A DNA stretch of 48,930 nucleotides, from assembly GCF_003725535.1 (NCBI RefSeq), contig NZ_RJSF01000005.1:137736-186665 (forward strand), written 5' to 3'. Below are positions 39,464-47,406 of the stretch, one piece after another. Every line of letters starts with the position of its first letter. Within the stretch, counting starts at the first letter, position 1. Source of the stretch: Nocardioides pocheonensis. GTDB taxonomy: Bacteria; Actinomycetota; Actinomycetes; Propionibacteriales; Nocardioidaceae. The translations under genes and the position numbers were made by a program. A model generated the notes under the pieces. That model made no database searches, had not been told where the DNA came from, and saw nothing but the letters and a program-made list of their open reading frames with translations.

Positions 39464-41158
39464 TTAGCTGGTGTGGCGTCCGAACTGCGACCGGTTCTTT
39501 GAAACGTTCCCAACGCTGTAGAAGTCGGCATACTCGGGAGCCAGTGGAACCTTGCCCAAGATGACGTCGGCAGCCTTTTCGGCGATCATCATGACCGGGG
39601 CGTAGAGGTTGGCGTTGGGGATGACCGGCATCACTGATGCGTCCACTACGCGGATGCCTTCCAGGCCGTGCACGCGCATCGTCTCCGGATCGATGACCGC
39701 CGCCTCGTCCGTACCCATCTTGCACGTGCCACATGGGTGGTAGGTGGTCTCGGCGTCGCGAGCCACCCAGGCCAGGATGTCCCGCTCCGTCTTCACCTCT
39801 GGACCGGGCGAGAGCTCACCGTCGTTGTACGGCGCGAATGCTGGCTGGTTCAGCAGGTCGCGGGTGATCCGGACACCTTCGATCCACTCCCTGCGGTCCT
39901 GTTCGGTCGACAGGTAGTTGAAGGTCAGCACCGGAGCCTGGAACGGATCGTTGGCACGTAGCTTGACGTGGCCCTTCGACTGAGGCGTCTGCGGTCCGAG
40001 ATTGATCTGGTACGCATGCTCAGTCGGCGCCGGTGTTCCATCGTTACGAACGCCAAGGGCCAGCATGGTGAGCATCTGGTTCGGCATGGGCACGCCGTCG
40101 TTGGAACGCACGAAGCCGCCCGCCTCGAAGTGGTTGCTGGCGGCGGGCCCCTGTCGCCGCAACAGCCACTTCGCGCCGATGGCGGGCCAGGTGCGCGACT
40201 TCAGGATCGATGCCATCGAGACCGGCTGCTTGCAGGCGTACATCACAAAGGCTTCGAGGTGGTCCTGCATGTTCTCGCCTACCCCCGGCAGGTCCTCGAC
40301 AACGTCGATTCCGAGCTGCCGCAGCTCGGCACCGTTGCCCACCCCGGAGAGCTGGAGGAGCTGAGGTGAGTTGAAGGCACCACCAGCGAGGATGATCTCA
40401 CTCCCGCGAACAACGGTCCTTCCGCCACGACGCGAAGCGAGCTCGACACCGACAGCGCGCCTGCCGGAGAACACGACGCGGCTGACCAGAGCACCGGTCA
40501 CGACGTCGAGGTTCTCGCGCCGAGCGATCGGTTCGAGATAGGTGCGCGCGGCGTCGTACCGTTCGCCGTTCTTGATGTTGCAGTCGAAGGCCGCGAAACC
40601 TTCCTGGCGATAGCCGTTGACGTCCTCCGTAAGCACGTAGCCGGCTTGTTGTGCCGCCTCGAACAGCGCCCCGAACAACGGGTTCTTCGCCTCATGCCGC
40701 CTGACGGGGATCGGCCCGGACCGTCCGCGGTACCTGCCGGTCGCGTCGGGTCCGGCGTACCGTTCGAGTCGCTTGAAGTAGGGCAGACAGTGTGCGTAGT
40801 CCCACGCCTGCATCCCAGGTGCGTCCGCCCAGCCCTCGTAGACCAACGGGTTGGCGCGCTGGAAGAACATCCCGTTGATCGAGCTCGATCCCCCGACGAG
40901 CTTGCCCCGGTAGTGCTCGATCCTGCGACCGCCCAGCATCGGCTCCGGCTCCGACTTGTACTGCCAGTCGTAGAACCTGTTGCCCATGACGAAGAGGAAC
41001 GCGGCCGGCACCCGCACCGGATAGTCGAATCGGGAGTGCCGGTGTCCGGCCTCGAGCACGAGGACTCGCGTACGCTCGTCGGCAGTCAGCCGGTTCGCCA
41101 GCGCACAGCCGGCGGAGCCGCCGCCGACGATGATGAAGTCGTAGCTCTCGCGCTTCAT
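39464..41158 (-). CDS. GMC-family FAD-dependent oxidoreductase (choline-dehydrogenase-like)
   Basis: This is a 564-residue GMC flavoenzyme. The ADP-binding motif is FIIVGGGSAGCALANRL near residue 8, followed by the GMC signature GKLVGGSSSINGMFFQRANP, the second signature GGAFNSPQLLQLSGVGNG, and the C-terminal active-site region TTYHPCGTCKMGTDE with DASVMPVIPNANLYAPVMMIAEKAAD. It oxidises a primary alcohol with FAD; BetA-like sequence does not prove choline as substrate. It is the last gene of the island's dehydrogenase set; the ATG overlaps the stop of the small unknown gene. AAGGATCC precedes the start. Confidence 0.92.
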   Translation of the reverse strand: MKRESYDFIIVGGGSAGCALANRLTADERTRVLVLEAGHRHSRFDYPVRVPAAFLFVMGNRFYDWQYKSEPEPMLGGRRIEHYRGKLVGGSSSINGMFFQRANPLVYEGWADAPGMQAWDYAHCLPYFKRLERYAGPDATGRYRGRSGPIPVRRHEAKNPLFGALFEAAQQAGYVLTEDVNGYRQEGFAAFDCNIKNGERYDAARTYLEPIARRENLDVVTGALVSRVVFSGRRAVGVELASRRGGRTVVRGSEIILAGGAFNSPQLLQLSGVGNGAELRQLGIDVVEDLPGVGENMQDHLEAFVMYACKQPVSMASILKSRTWPAIGAKWLLRRQGPAASNHFEAGGFVRSNDGVPMPNQMLTMLALGVRNDGTPAPTEHAYQINLGPQTPQSKGHVKLRANDPFQAPVLTFNYLSTEQDRREWIEGVRITRDLLNQPAFAPYNDGELSPGPEVKTERDILAWVARDAETTYHPCGTCKMGTDEAAVIDPETMRVHGLEGIRVVDASVMPVIPNANLYAPVMMIAEKAADVILGKVPLAPEYADFYSVGNVSKNRSQFGRHTS

Positions 41159-41616
41159 GAGGGATCCTTCTTCGTGGGTATGTGAGTCGAGCTCTCGATC
41201 GCGGCGTCCGTCGACGTCCGGACGTGAAGAGTTCGGCCTTCGCCCTCGACAAGAACTGTCCACGAGCCCGTCGCAGCGTCAGGTTCAGCTCTTGCGAGCA
41301 GGGCAACCGTGTGCGAAGTAGGACTGGCCTTGATGAGACGAGCCGAGAAGGTGACCGATCCAGCGTCTGGGGTGGCAGTCGTGTCCACGCGTAGCCGCTC
41401 GTAGCCGGCAAAGGCTCCCTGGGAACCGCACCACCTGATCGCAAGATTGCGACGTACCGCCTCGAGCCGTTTCAAGAGCTGGTCGGCCGTCAACGGCCGC
41501 TTGCCCGGTTCGATCAGCGAGGTCTCGGTCTCCACCGGCCATTGCCCGGGTGTCAGCGCGGCATCGCTCGCATGGAACGCCAGCACGTCGCAGCACTCCC
41601 CGTTCGTATCGGTCAT
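41155..41616 (-). CDS. Small unknown protein, diverged relative of the 37538-37912 protein
   Basis: This is a 153-residue soluble protein with no known name. The core reads LTADQLLKRLEAVRRNLAIRW, GAFAGYERLRVD, VTFSARLIKASPTSHTVALLARAEPD and VEGEGRTLHVRTS. The same blocks in the same order occur in the 124-residue protein at 37538-37912. The N-terminus (about 40 residues) and the C-terminal tail are extra. GAGAGGAGG lies 7 bases before the ATG. It is placed between an MDR dehydrogenase gene and a GMC oxidoreductase gene, overlapping the latter by ATGA, so it may be an accessory subunit or a carrier-binding protein for these oxidations. Confidence 0.75.
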   Translation of the reverse strand: MTDTNGECCDVLAFHASDAALTPGQWPVETETSLIEPGKRPLTADQLLKRLEAVRRNLAIRWCGSQGAFAGYERLRVDTTATPDAGSVTFSARLIKASPTSHTVALLARAEPDAATGSWTVLVEGEGRTLHVRTSTDAAIESSTHIPTKKDPS

Positions 41617-41658
41617 TCCATGCCTCCTCTCTCACCAACGCCGCGCGTCAATCGGCCG

Positions 41659-42795
41659 TCACGGCACGACGACGTACTTGCCGACGTGCGTCCGCTTCAG
41701 GAGCTGCTCCTGGGCCCTCCGGAGCTCCGTGAGCGGGAAGGTGTTCTCGAGAAGTGGCTGCAGCAGACCTGCCTGGACGAGATCCACGAGCCGAGCGAAC
41801 GTGGCGGCCGTCGGATTGGTGATGCCGTACATCTCCAGATCCTTGTAGATCAGATCGCGTAGGTCGATTCTCGTCGTCGGCCCAGCGATGGCGCCGGCTG
41901 TCGTGTACCGCCCCCCACGCCGCAACAGCTTGAGGAGGACGTCGAACATGTCACCGCCCACCACATCGGCAACGACGTCGGCACCTCGCTCACCGATGAC
42001 CTTCTCGACGGCACGCTGCAGGTCCACCGTCTCGCGCGCGATGAAGTCGTGTGCACCGAGCTCGCGGAGACGCGACTCCTTGGCAGAGCCCGCGATGGCA
42101 ACGACGCGGGCACCGCGAACCAACGACAGCTGGATGAGGGCGGTGCCGACTCCCCCGGCAGCGCCGGTGACGACGATGGTCTCCCCCTTGGCGAGTGCTG
42201 CGCGTGCGAGCATCTCCTCTGCGGTGTCGTACGAGCAGGGGAATGTCGCAAGTTCGGCGTCGCTGAGCGGACTCTCGATCGCGTGGGCGTTGACCGACGG
42301 TACGACGACGTACTGGGCGAAGCCGCCGTCTCGTTCGCTCCCGAGATACTCGATGAGCTGCGCGCGGGCGGGTAGATCCGGGTCCCGCACGGACGGGTCG
42401 ACCAGCACGCGCTCACCCACACGCGCAGGGTCGACCCCCTCTCCCACGGCGGTGACACGACCCACGACAGCGGCTCCCTGGATGCGCGGGAAGTGCACGC
42501 TTCCCTGGTTCCACGAGGATGCCGCGTCGTCGTCCCGCCCGTGGATTCCAAGCTCCTCGGAGACTCCGGTCTCCACCACCGAGTCGTACCAGCCGGACCG
42601 CGTGTTGATGTCGGTGTTGTTCAGACCGCACGCGCCGACGCGCACGAGTACGTCCGCGAACCCGGGGGTCGGGGTGGGCACATCATCTCTCTGGACGAGC
42701 TTGTCGAGCCCCCCGTGGCCGGTGAGCACGACTGCACTCATCGTCGAAGGCACATGGGTATCGACCACAGAACCGACATCCACCCGGGAGACCAT
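41659..42795 (-). CDS. MDR-family dehydrogenase, zinc-independent quinone-oxidoreductase type
   Basis: This is a 378-residue medium-chain dehydrogenase/reductase. The place of the catalytic zinc Cys reads CGLNNTDINTRSGWY, with Asn in place of Cys, as in NADPH:quinone-oxidoreductase-like, zinc-free members. The Rossmann motif is VVTGAAGGVGTALIQLSLVRGARVVAIAGS. The C-terminus PLTELRRAQEQLLKRTHVGKYVVV is typical. The start ATG shares one base with the stop of the aldehyde dehydrogenase (TGATG), so the two are co-translated. It may reduce a quinone or enone or act on an alcohol; the substrate is unknown. Confidence 0.9.
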   Translation of the reverse strand: MVSRVDVGSVVDTHVPSTMSAVVLTGHGGLDKLVQRDDVPTPTPGFADVLVRVGACGLNNTDINTRSGWYDSVVETGVSEELGIHGRDDDAASSWNQGSVHFPRIQGAAVVGRVTAVGEGVDPARVGERVLVDPSVRDPDLPARAQLIEYLGSERDGGFAQYVVVPSVNAHAIESPLSDAELATFPCSYDTAEEMLARAALAKGETIVVTGAAGGVGTALIQLSLVRGARVVAIAGSAKESRLRELGAHDFIARETVDLQRAVEKVIGERGADVVADVVGGDMFDVLLKLLRRGGRYTTAGAIAGPTTRIDLRDLIYKDLEMYGITNPTAATFARLVDLVQAGLLQPLLENTFPLTELRRAQEQLLKRTHVGKYVVVP

Positions 42796-44264
42796 CAGGG
42801 CGAGCCCTGGGCAGGCGCGTCATCCGTGGTCAGGTCCGGCTTGACCATGACGTGCTTGAACTGCGAGTACTCGTCGAGGCCGTGCCCCGAGAGCTCCTTG
42901 CCATAGCCCGAGTCGCGGAAGCCTCCGAACGGCATCTCCGACGCCGTGTAGATCTGCTGGTTGACCCAGACGGTCCCGAAGTCGAGGTCTCGCGTGAGGC
43001 GCATGCTGCGTCCGAGGTTCGTGGTCCAGACGCTCGCCGACAGCCCGTAGTCCACATCGTTGGCCATCGCCAGCATCTCGTCCTCATCCCGGCCCCGCTG
43101 GATCGTGACGACCGGTCCGAAGACCTCTCGCTGGATGATCTCCGATGACTGCTCGACGTCGGTCACGACCGTGGGTGCGTAGAACCAGCCTTCCCTGGGA
43201 AGGCGCTCTCCACCCACGAGAACCTTTGCGCCGTACCCCCGCGCCCGCTCGACGAAGCCGGCCACGCGCTCGAGCTGGCGGCGCGAGATCACCGGTCCCA
43301 TCGTCGTCTCTGGATCACTGGGATCGCCGACCCGCAGCTTTGCGACCTCGTCGCAGTAGGCCGAGACGAACTCCTCGTACGCGGCATCCTCGACGATGAT
43401 CCGGCACGCCGCGGTGCAGTCCTGGCCGCTGTTGGCGAAGCCGAACTCCACGAGGTCACGGGCCGTCTGTCGCGCCGGGCTGTCGGCGAAGACAAGGATG
43501 GGAGCCTTGCCACCGAGCTCCAGGCTGACGCGCTTCAGGGTGTTCGACGCGAGCGCCGCGACCGCCTTTCCGGTCGAGACGTCGCCCGTGAGCGCGACCA
43601 TGCGCACCTTGGGATGCGCCACGATCGCCTTCCCGGTCGACGAGTCGCCCAAGACCAGGTTGAGCACGCCGGGCGGCAGGAATCGGTTGGCGAGGTCGAC
43701 CAGCTTGATCGTCGTCTGCGGCGTCAGCTCCGACGGCTTGATCACCACGGCGTTGCCGGCCGCGATGGCGGGGGCGATCTTCCACACGCCCATGAGGAGC
43801 GGGTAGTTCCACGGAGTGATCAGACCCACCACTCCGAGCGGCTCACGTCGGAGCCAGGAGGTGCTGCCATTGGCATACTCCCCAGCTGCTGGCGCATGAG
43901 AGACCCGCGCCGCGCCCGCACTGAAGCGGATCACGTCCCAGACCCAGGGCATCTCGTCTCGGGCATGGGTGACTGGCTTACCGACGTTCTCGGACTCGAG
44001 AAGGGCGAACTCCTCAGCGTCGGCCTCGATCGCGTCCGCGATCCGGAGCAGGATCTCGGCCCGCTCGACCGGGGGCGTGCGGCCCCACGAGCGCGCCGCC
44101 GCCGCTGCGGTCTGCACGGCAGTGTCGACATCCTCCTCGGTGGCGATCCGGTACGCCGCGATTGGCTGCTCGGTCGAGGGGTTGACGACGACGGCGGCAC
44201 CGGGCTGGTCGATTTCCACAACCCAGGGACCTGCAGCGCCCTCGCGCTCGACAGACGTTGTCAC
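42795..44264 (-). CDS. Aldehyde dehydrogenase (betaine/gamma-aminobutyraldehyde type)
   Basis: This is a 489-residue NAD-dependent aldehyde dehydrogenase: VVNPSTEQPIAAY near the start, VVGLITPWNYPLLMGVWKIAPAIAAGNAVVIKPSE, catalytic Glu in LELGGKAPILVFADS, catalytic Cys in NSGQDCTAACRIIV, and MPFGGFRDSGYGKELSGHGLDEYSQFKHV at the end. The ELGGK and GQDCTA forms are those of aminobutyraldehyde/betaine-aldehyde dehydrogenases. Together with the nearby choline-dehydrogenase-like GMC enzyme it could oxidise an amino-alcohol to the acid, but the N-ligand specificity is not visible. GTG start with AAGGAGC upstream. Confidence 0.93.
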   Translation of the reverse strand: MTTSVEREGAAGPWVVEIDQPGAAVVVNPSTEQPIAAYRIATEEDVDTAVQTAAAAARSWGRTPPVERAEILLRIADAIEADAEEFALLESENVGKPVTHARDEMPWVWDVIRFSAGAARVSHAPAAGEYANGSTSWLRREPLGVVGLITPWNYPLLMGVWKIAPAIAAGNAVVIKPSELTPQTTIKLVDLANRFLPPGVLNLVLGDSSTGKAIVAHPKVRMVALTGDVSTGKAVAALASNTLKRVSLELGGKAPILVFADSPARQTARDLVEFGFANSGQDCTAACRIIVEDAAYEEFVSAYCDEVAKLRVGDPSDPETTMGPVISRRQLERVAGFVERARGYGAKVLVGGERLPREGWFYAPTVVTDVEQSSEIIQREVFGPVVTIQRGRDEDEMLAMANDVDYGLSASVWTTNLGRSMRLTRDLDFGTVWVNQQIYTASEMPFGGFRDSGYGKELSGHGLDEYSQFKHVMVKPDLTTDDAPAQGSP

Positions 44265-44346
44265 TTGCTGCTCCTTGTGAATCTAGGTGTGGGTCTTCCG
44301 TATGATTGTGCGCCGTTGGGGGGTGGTTGTCGGCCGGCGGAGATGC

Positions 44347-44850
44347 TCATTTCGCCTGCCTCGTCAGCAGCACGCTCCAGAAGCCCTCCTGACACACGAC
44401 ACCGTCCTGGTTGAGAACCTGGATCTTCGTGATCACCACACCTCGGTCCGGCTTCGAACTCGACGGACGAAGTTCGACCACCTCTTCGGTCACATGCAGG
44501 GTGTCGCCCATGCGGACCGGCGCAAGCAGGTTCCACTCCCGGATCCCGAGGAACGCGATGGCCGAGCCGAGCTTCCAGCCGAGCGACATCTCCAGACCGA
44601 ACGCGATGGCGAGCGCACCCGGGCCGTGGAAGATCCGACCTCCGAACTGCGTCTGACGGGCGTACTCCTCGTCGGTGTGCAGGGGGTGCATGTCCCCCGA
44701 CCAGGTGCCGAAGGTGACGAGGTCCGCCTCGGTGATCGTGCGACCTCGGGTCTTCCAGCGCATCCCGACCTCGAGCTCGTCGAGGTGTCGCACGTTCGGA
44801 TCGATGCCGGTCTCGAGAGCGAGGGGGCCGGTGCCTGTCTGAGGGGTCAC
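44347..44850 (-). CDS. MaoC-like hot-dog dehydratase
   Basis: This 167-residue single hot-dog domain protein has the hydratase-2 motif ITEADLVTFGTWSGDMHPLHTDEEYARQTQFGGRIFHGPGALAIAF, which holds the catalytic Asp and His. The C-terminal strands (GDTLHVTEEVVELRPSSSKPDRGVVITKIQVLNQDGVVCQEGFWSVLLT) match. It would hydrate an enoyl-CoA. The start is a GTG at 44848-44850 with only a weak ribosome-binding site. It lies 82 bases upstream of the aldehyde dehydrogenase gene on the same strand and may be in the same transcript. Confidence 0.92.
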   Translation of the reverse strand: MTPQTGTGPLALETGIDPNVRHLDELEVGMRWKTRGRTITEADLVTFGTWSGDMHPLHTDEEYARQTQFGGRIFHGPGALAIAFGLEMSLGWKLGSAIAFLGIREWNLLAPVRMGDTLHVTEEVVELRPSSSKPDRGVVITKIQVLNQDGVVCQEGFWSVLLTRQAK

Positions 44851-45358
44851 TTTGGTCCGTTCCGTGCGTAGAGGTCGAGGCGCATCACGGTGAGGAAGGG
44901 AGGGAGAACGCCGGGGTGTTCACGCAGTCGAGACTCGTCCGTCGACCGGAGACTCCCCGTGAGGGCTGGACCGGCCACGTCAGCGCCTCCCTTCTCAGAT
45001 CGCCCTGCTCGACGTGCGCAGCCTGGCTGGCGATGGGCTCGCTGGCCCAGGCGCGTGACCACCACTCTGGGCGCACTGGGATGGGGGCTCAATTGTGAAA
45101 TTTGATGAAGCACGAGCCTGCGCTTGGGAAGCGACCCAAGGATCGTGACCTCGCGCGCCAATCCAGCCCGAGAATCCGAGCCGCTGCGGGCCTCGAAACT
45201 GAGCCGCGCAACGCACCGGCTCGGGCCGCGCGACAAGGCGCGCCAACGAAGTCTGTGCCCACCGTTGCCGAACACGAAATACGAGTCGTCACGCCGAGAC
45301 CTCAGGGACGCATCGAGGTCCTGGTTCGTGACCGGGCGCTGCCGAAGGTGTTGCCCGC
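44851..45358. other. 508-base region without a recognised gene
   Basis: Short open frames exist on both strands (for example plus strand 45102-45386), but none has a ribosome-binding site or a protein-like composition. One minus-strand frame ends in VMRLDLYARNGPK at the left end, faintly like the visible end of the partial gene at 48871 (RRLDLYDSLYAEQ), so a decayed gene is possible. An AT-richer patch (CAATTGTGAAATTTGATGAA) at 45090-45109 could hold a promoter. Confidence 0.35.
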
Positions 45359-46957
45359 TCACTCGACGGTCATCGAAGTCACGTGAGGGCGCACGTCCCC
45401 TCGAACGTCGTTCTCCACACCGGTGTGTACGCCGAAGACCATCGTGGGTCGTGACGTCGTGTCGTAGCTTGGCCAAGGATGAGTCTCGGTCGAAGGGTCC
45501 CCCGTCCGGGCGAAGTTGATCCACGCCCTGAACATCTCTGCGCCCAAGGTGAACCGACGCCCGAAAGGGTCGGCCGCGGCCCGTCCGGCATCGGAGTCCG
45601 CCCCGTCCCAGGCAACTCCATATGTCGGCCGGTTGAACACGAACGGCAGCTCGACGCCGTGCATGGACCACATGCCTCCGAAGCAAGGTGTGCGCCAACG
45701 GCACTCATAGGAGAAGATTGGGGCTCCGCCGTGGTCGCTCTTGGCCGAGCTCATCCGAAGTGCATTCGTCCAGTGACCGATGTCAGTGCTGATGCGCACC
45801 AACAACGCTTCATCCGACAGGTCGGGCATGACTTGGCGGTACCGGCCGACTACCGGGACCAGCTCTTCGAGGTCAAAGGCATTGATCACGGAGTACGGCG
45901 AGACCCGACGAGCAAGTTCCACGTCGTCGATCGCATCCGTGTTCAGCTCGCCAGGAAACCATCCGACGCCGCCGGCAGTCTCCTGAAGCGTGATGCCGAT
46001 CAACATCGGGATGCTGCGTCCGAATGCAGGCACACCATCCCACCAGCTCTGCTCGGTCAGGACATGACCATCGACGACCGGTCCGTACTTGAGCAACGAA
46101 ATGGGCTCGCCTGGCACGAAGAGAGGGTCCCCGAGCACCGCCATGAACTGCGCCAGCGTCTTGGCCGGCACCTTCTGAAGAGACTCCACATCGCCCTCGC
46201 GCAGGCCGACTTCCTTGTAGAGACGAGCGGTGACGTGGGCAGCGTTGTCGGGCGTGCGGAAGCGCCGAATCGCACCGCTCATGACGATGGCTTTGTGAAA
46301 GAGCCCTTGCGCCCTCTCCGTCGCCATCAGGGCAGCGACCTTCCCCCCGCCGCCTGACTGGCCGAAGATTGTCACGTTGTCCGCATCCCCGCCGAACGCG
46401 GAGATGTTGTCGCGGACCCACTCGAGTGCCGCTACCAGGTCGAGGTGACCCACATTGCCGGAGAGAGCGAACCTCTCGTCCGCACCGTCGCCGAGATACG
46501 TATAGCCGAACGCGTTCAGCCGATGGTTGACACCGACCACGACGACATCGCCGTCCCTTGCGACGTTGCCGCCGTCGTACAGCGGAGCACCTGCGGAGCC
46601 GAATACGAACCCTCCACCGTGGAGCCACACCATCACAGGCAGTGCGGACTCCGCGCGCGCATGATCGGGCGCCCAGACGTTGAGAACCAGACAGTCCTCG
46701 CTCTCCTCGCTCGAGTCGAGCCAGGCGGGGAAGTCGGGATTGATCTGAGGCGATTGAGGACCGAGCTGCAACGCATCGCGGACCCCGGTCCAAGGCCGTG
46801 CAGGCTTGGGCGGCAGGAACCGGTTGGTCCCACCCGTCGACTCGCCATAAGCGATGCCCTTGAACTCGGCGTACCCCTCGCGCAGCAAACCTCGAACGCG
46901 CCCGAGCGACGTCTCGACAACCCGAAAACCCATAGATGCGGAGTGGCTGACACTCAC
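45359..46957 (-). CDS. Type-B carboxylesterase/lipase family protein
   Basis: This is a 532-residue alpha/beta hydrolase of the carboxylesterase family. The N-terminal block VVETSLGRVRGLLREGYAEFKGIAYGE is followed by SEDCLVLNVWAPD, the oxyanion motif HGGGF (from His113) and the nucleophile elbow IFGQSGGGGKVAALM with Ser201. The His is in WSMHGVELPFVFN. The elbow reads GQSGGG, not the common GESAGA, a variant seen in some bacterial members, so activity is still expected. It would hydrolyse an ester to start the island's catabolic route. GTG start with GGGAGGAGAG upstream. Its substrate is unknown. Confidence 0.92.
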   Translation of the reverse strand: MSVSHSASMGFRVVETSLGRVRGLLREGYAEFKGIAYGESTGGTNRFLPPKPARPWTGVRDALQLGPQSPQINPDFPAWLDSSEESEDCLVLNVWAPDHARAESALPVMVWLHGGGFVFGSAGAPLYDGGNVARDGDVVVVGVNHRLNAFGYTYLGDGADERFALSGNVGHLDLVAALEWVRDNISAFGGDADNVTIFGQSGGGGKVAALMATERAQGLFHKAIVMSGAIRRFRTPDNAAHVTARLYKEVGLREGDVESLQKVPAKTLAQFMAVLGDPLFVPGEPISLLKYGPVVDGHVLTEQSWWDGVPAFGRSIPMLIGITLQETAGGVGWFPGELNTDAIDDVELARRVSPYSVINAFDLEELVPVVGRYRQVMPDLSDEALLVRISTDIGHWTNALRMSSAKSDHGGAPIFSYECRWRTPCFGGMWSMHGVELPFVFNRPTYGVAWDGADSDAGRAAADPFGRRFTLGAEMFRAWINFARTGDPSTETHPWPSYDTTSRPTMVFGVHTGVENDVRGDVRPHVTSMTVE

Positions 46958-47406
46958 TGGAGCTCTCCTCCCAGCGCAGAAAGAACCGTCGCGGACCCGT
47001 CACGACGACGCGCGTCGATCACCGACACGACCAGAGTCGCTGCACTGGACCGGCGGGAACACTGGTGCACACACGAACATCGTCGGGTCCTGTTGGCAAT
47101 CGTCTGATGTTCCAAGAGTCATGGACCACACGCTGAGGGGGCTGGCCGCCATCCACTGCGGTGATTCAGGGCGCCGCAGAACTGATCAGCGGGCCGGTTC
47201 GCTGATTGCCGAGCACCGACACGACAGGCCGGCGCTGGATCTTCCTCTTCGCGGCCGGCGACGAGATCGCCGTACAGGAGGCCATCGCGCGTGCGCCGCT
47301 TCCCAGCGTGGAGTTGGAGCACCCCGTGGAGCCGTGGGTGCAGCCGGCAGCCTGGCCGTGAGCCGTCGTCACGAGAGGCCCGGTGGCTTGAACGACGAAC
47401 CACTGC
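46958..47406. other. 449-base region with one gene-fragment candidate
   Basis: This is the gap between the carboxylesterase start and the stop of the isopropylmalate/tartrate-dehydrogenase-family gene. Apart from a short plus-strand protein-like segment (47206-47361, listed separately) I see no gene. The ribosome-binding site of the esterase lies at the left edge, and its promoter should be here. Confidence 0.35.
47206..47361 (+). pseudogene. Possible gene fragment (C-terminal piece of a small protein)
   Basis: The plus-strand frame from 47206 to the TGA at 47359-47361 translates to a 51-residue segment that reads like a folded protein end: GRRWIFLFAAGDEIAVQEAI then ARAPLPSVELEHPVEPWVQP. It recalls a ferredoxin-like (muconolactone-isomerase/YciI-type) domain. 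An in-frame stop at 47203-47205 cuts it off from anything upstream, and there is no ribosome-binding site, so I read it as a decayed remnant. Confidence 0.35.

Noticed and set aside
45102-45386. Plus-strand open frame of 94 codons
   Set aside because: It has no ribosome-binding site, an Arg/Pro/Ala-rich composition and no domain, and it overlaps the end of the esterase gene.
44847-45704. Minus-strand open frame of 285 codons between MaoC and esterase genes
   Set aside because: Half of it lies over the esterase gene in another frame, and the rest lacks a protein-like pattern. Only its extreme end is mentioned as a possible remnant.
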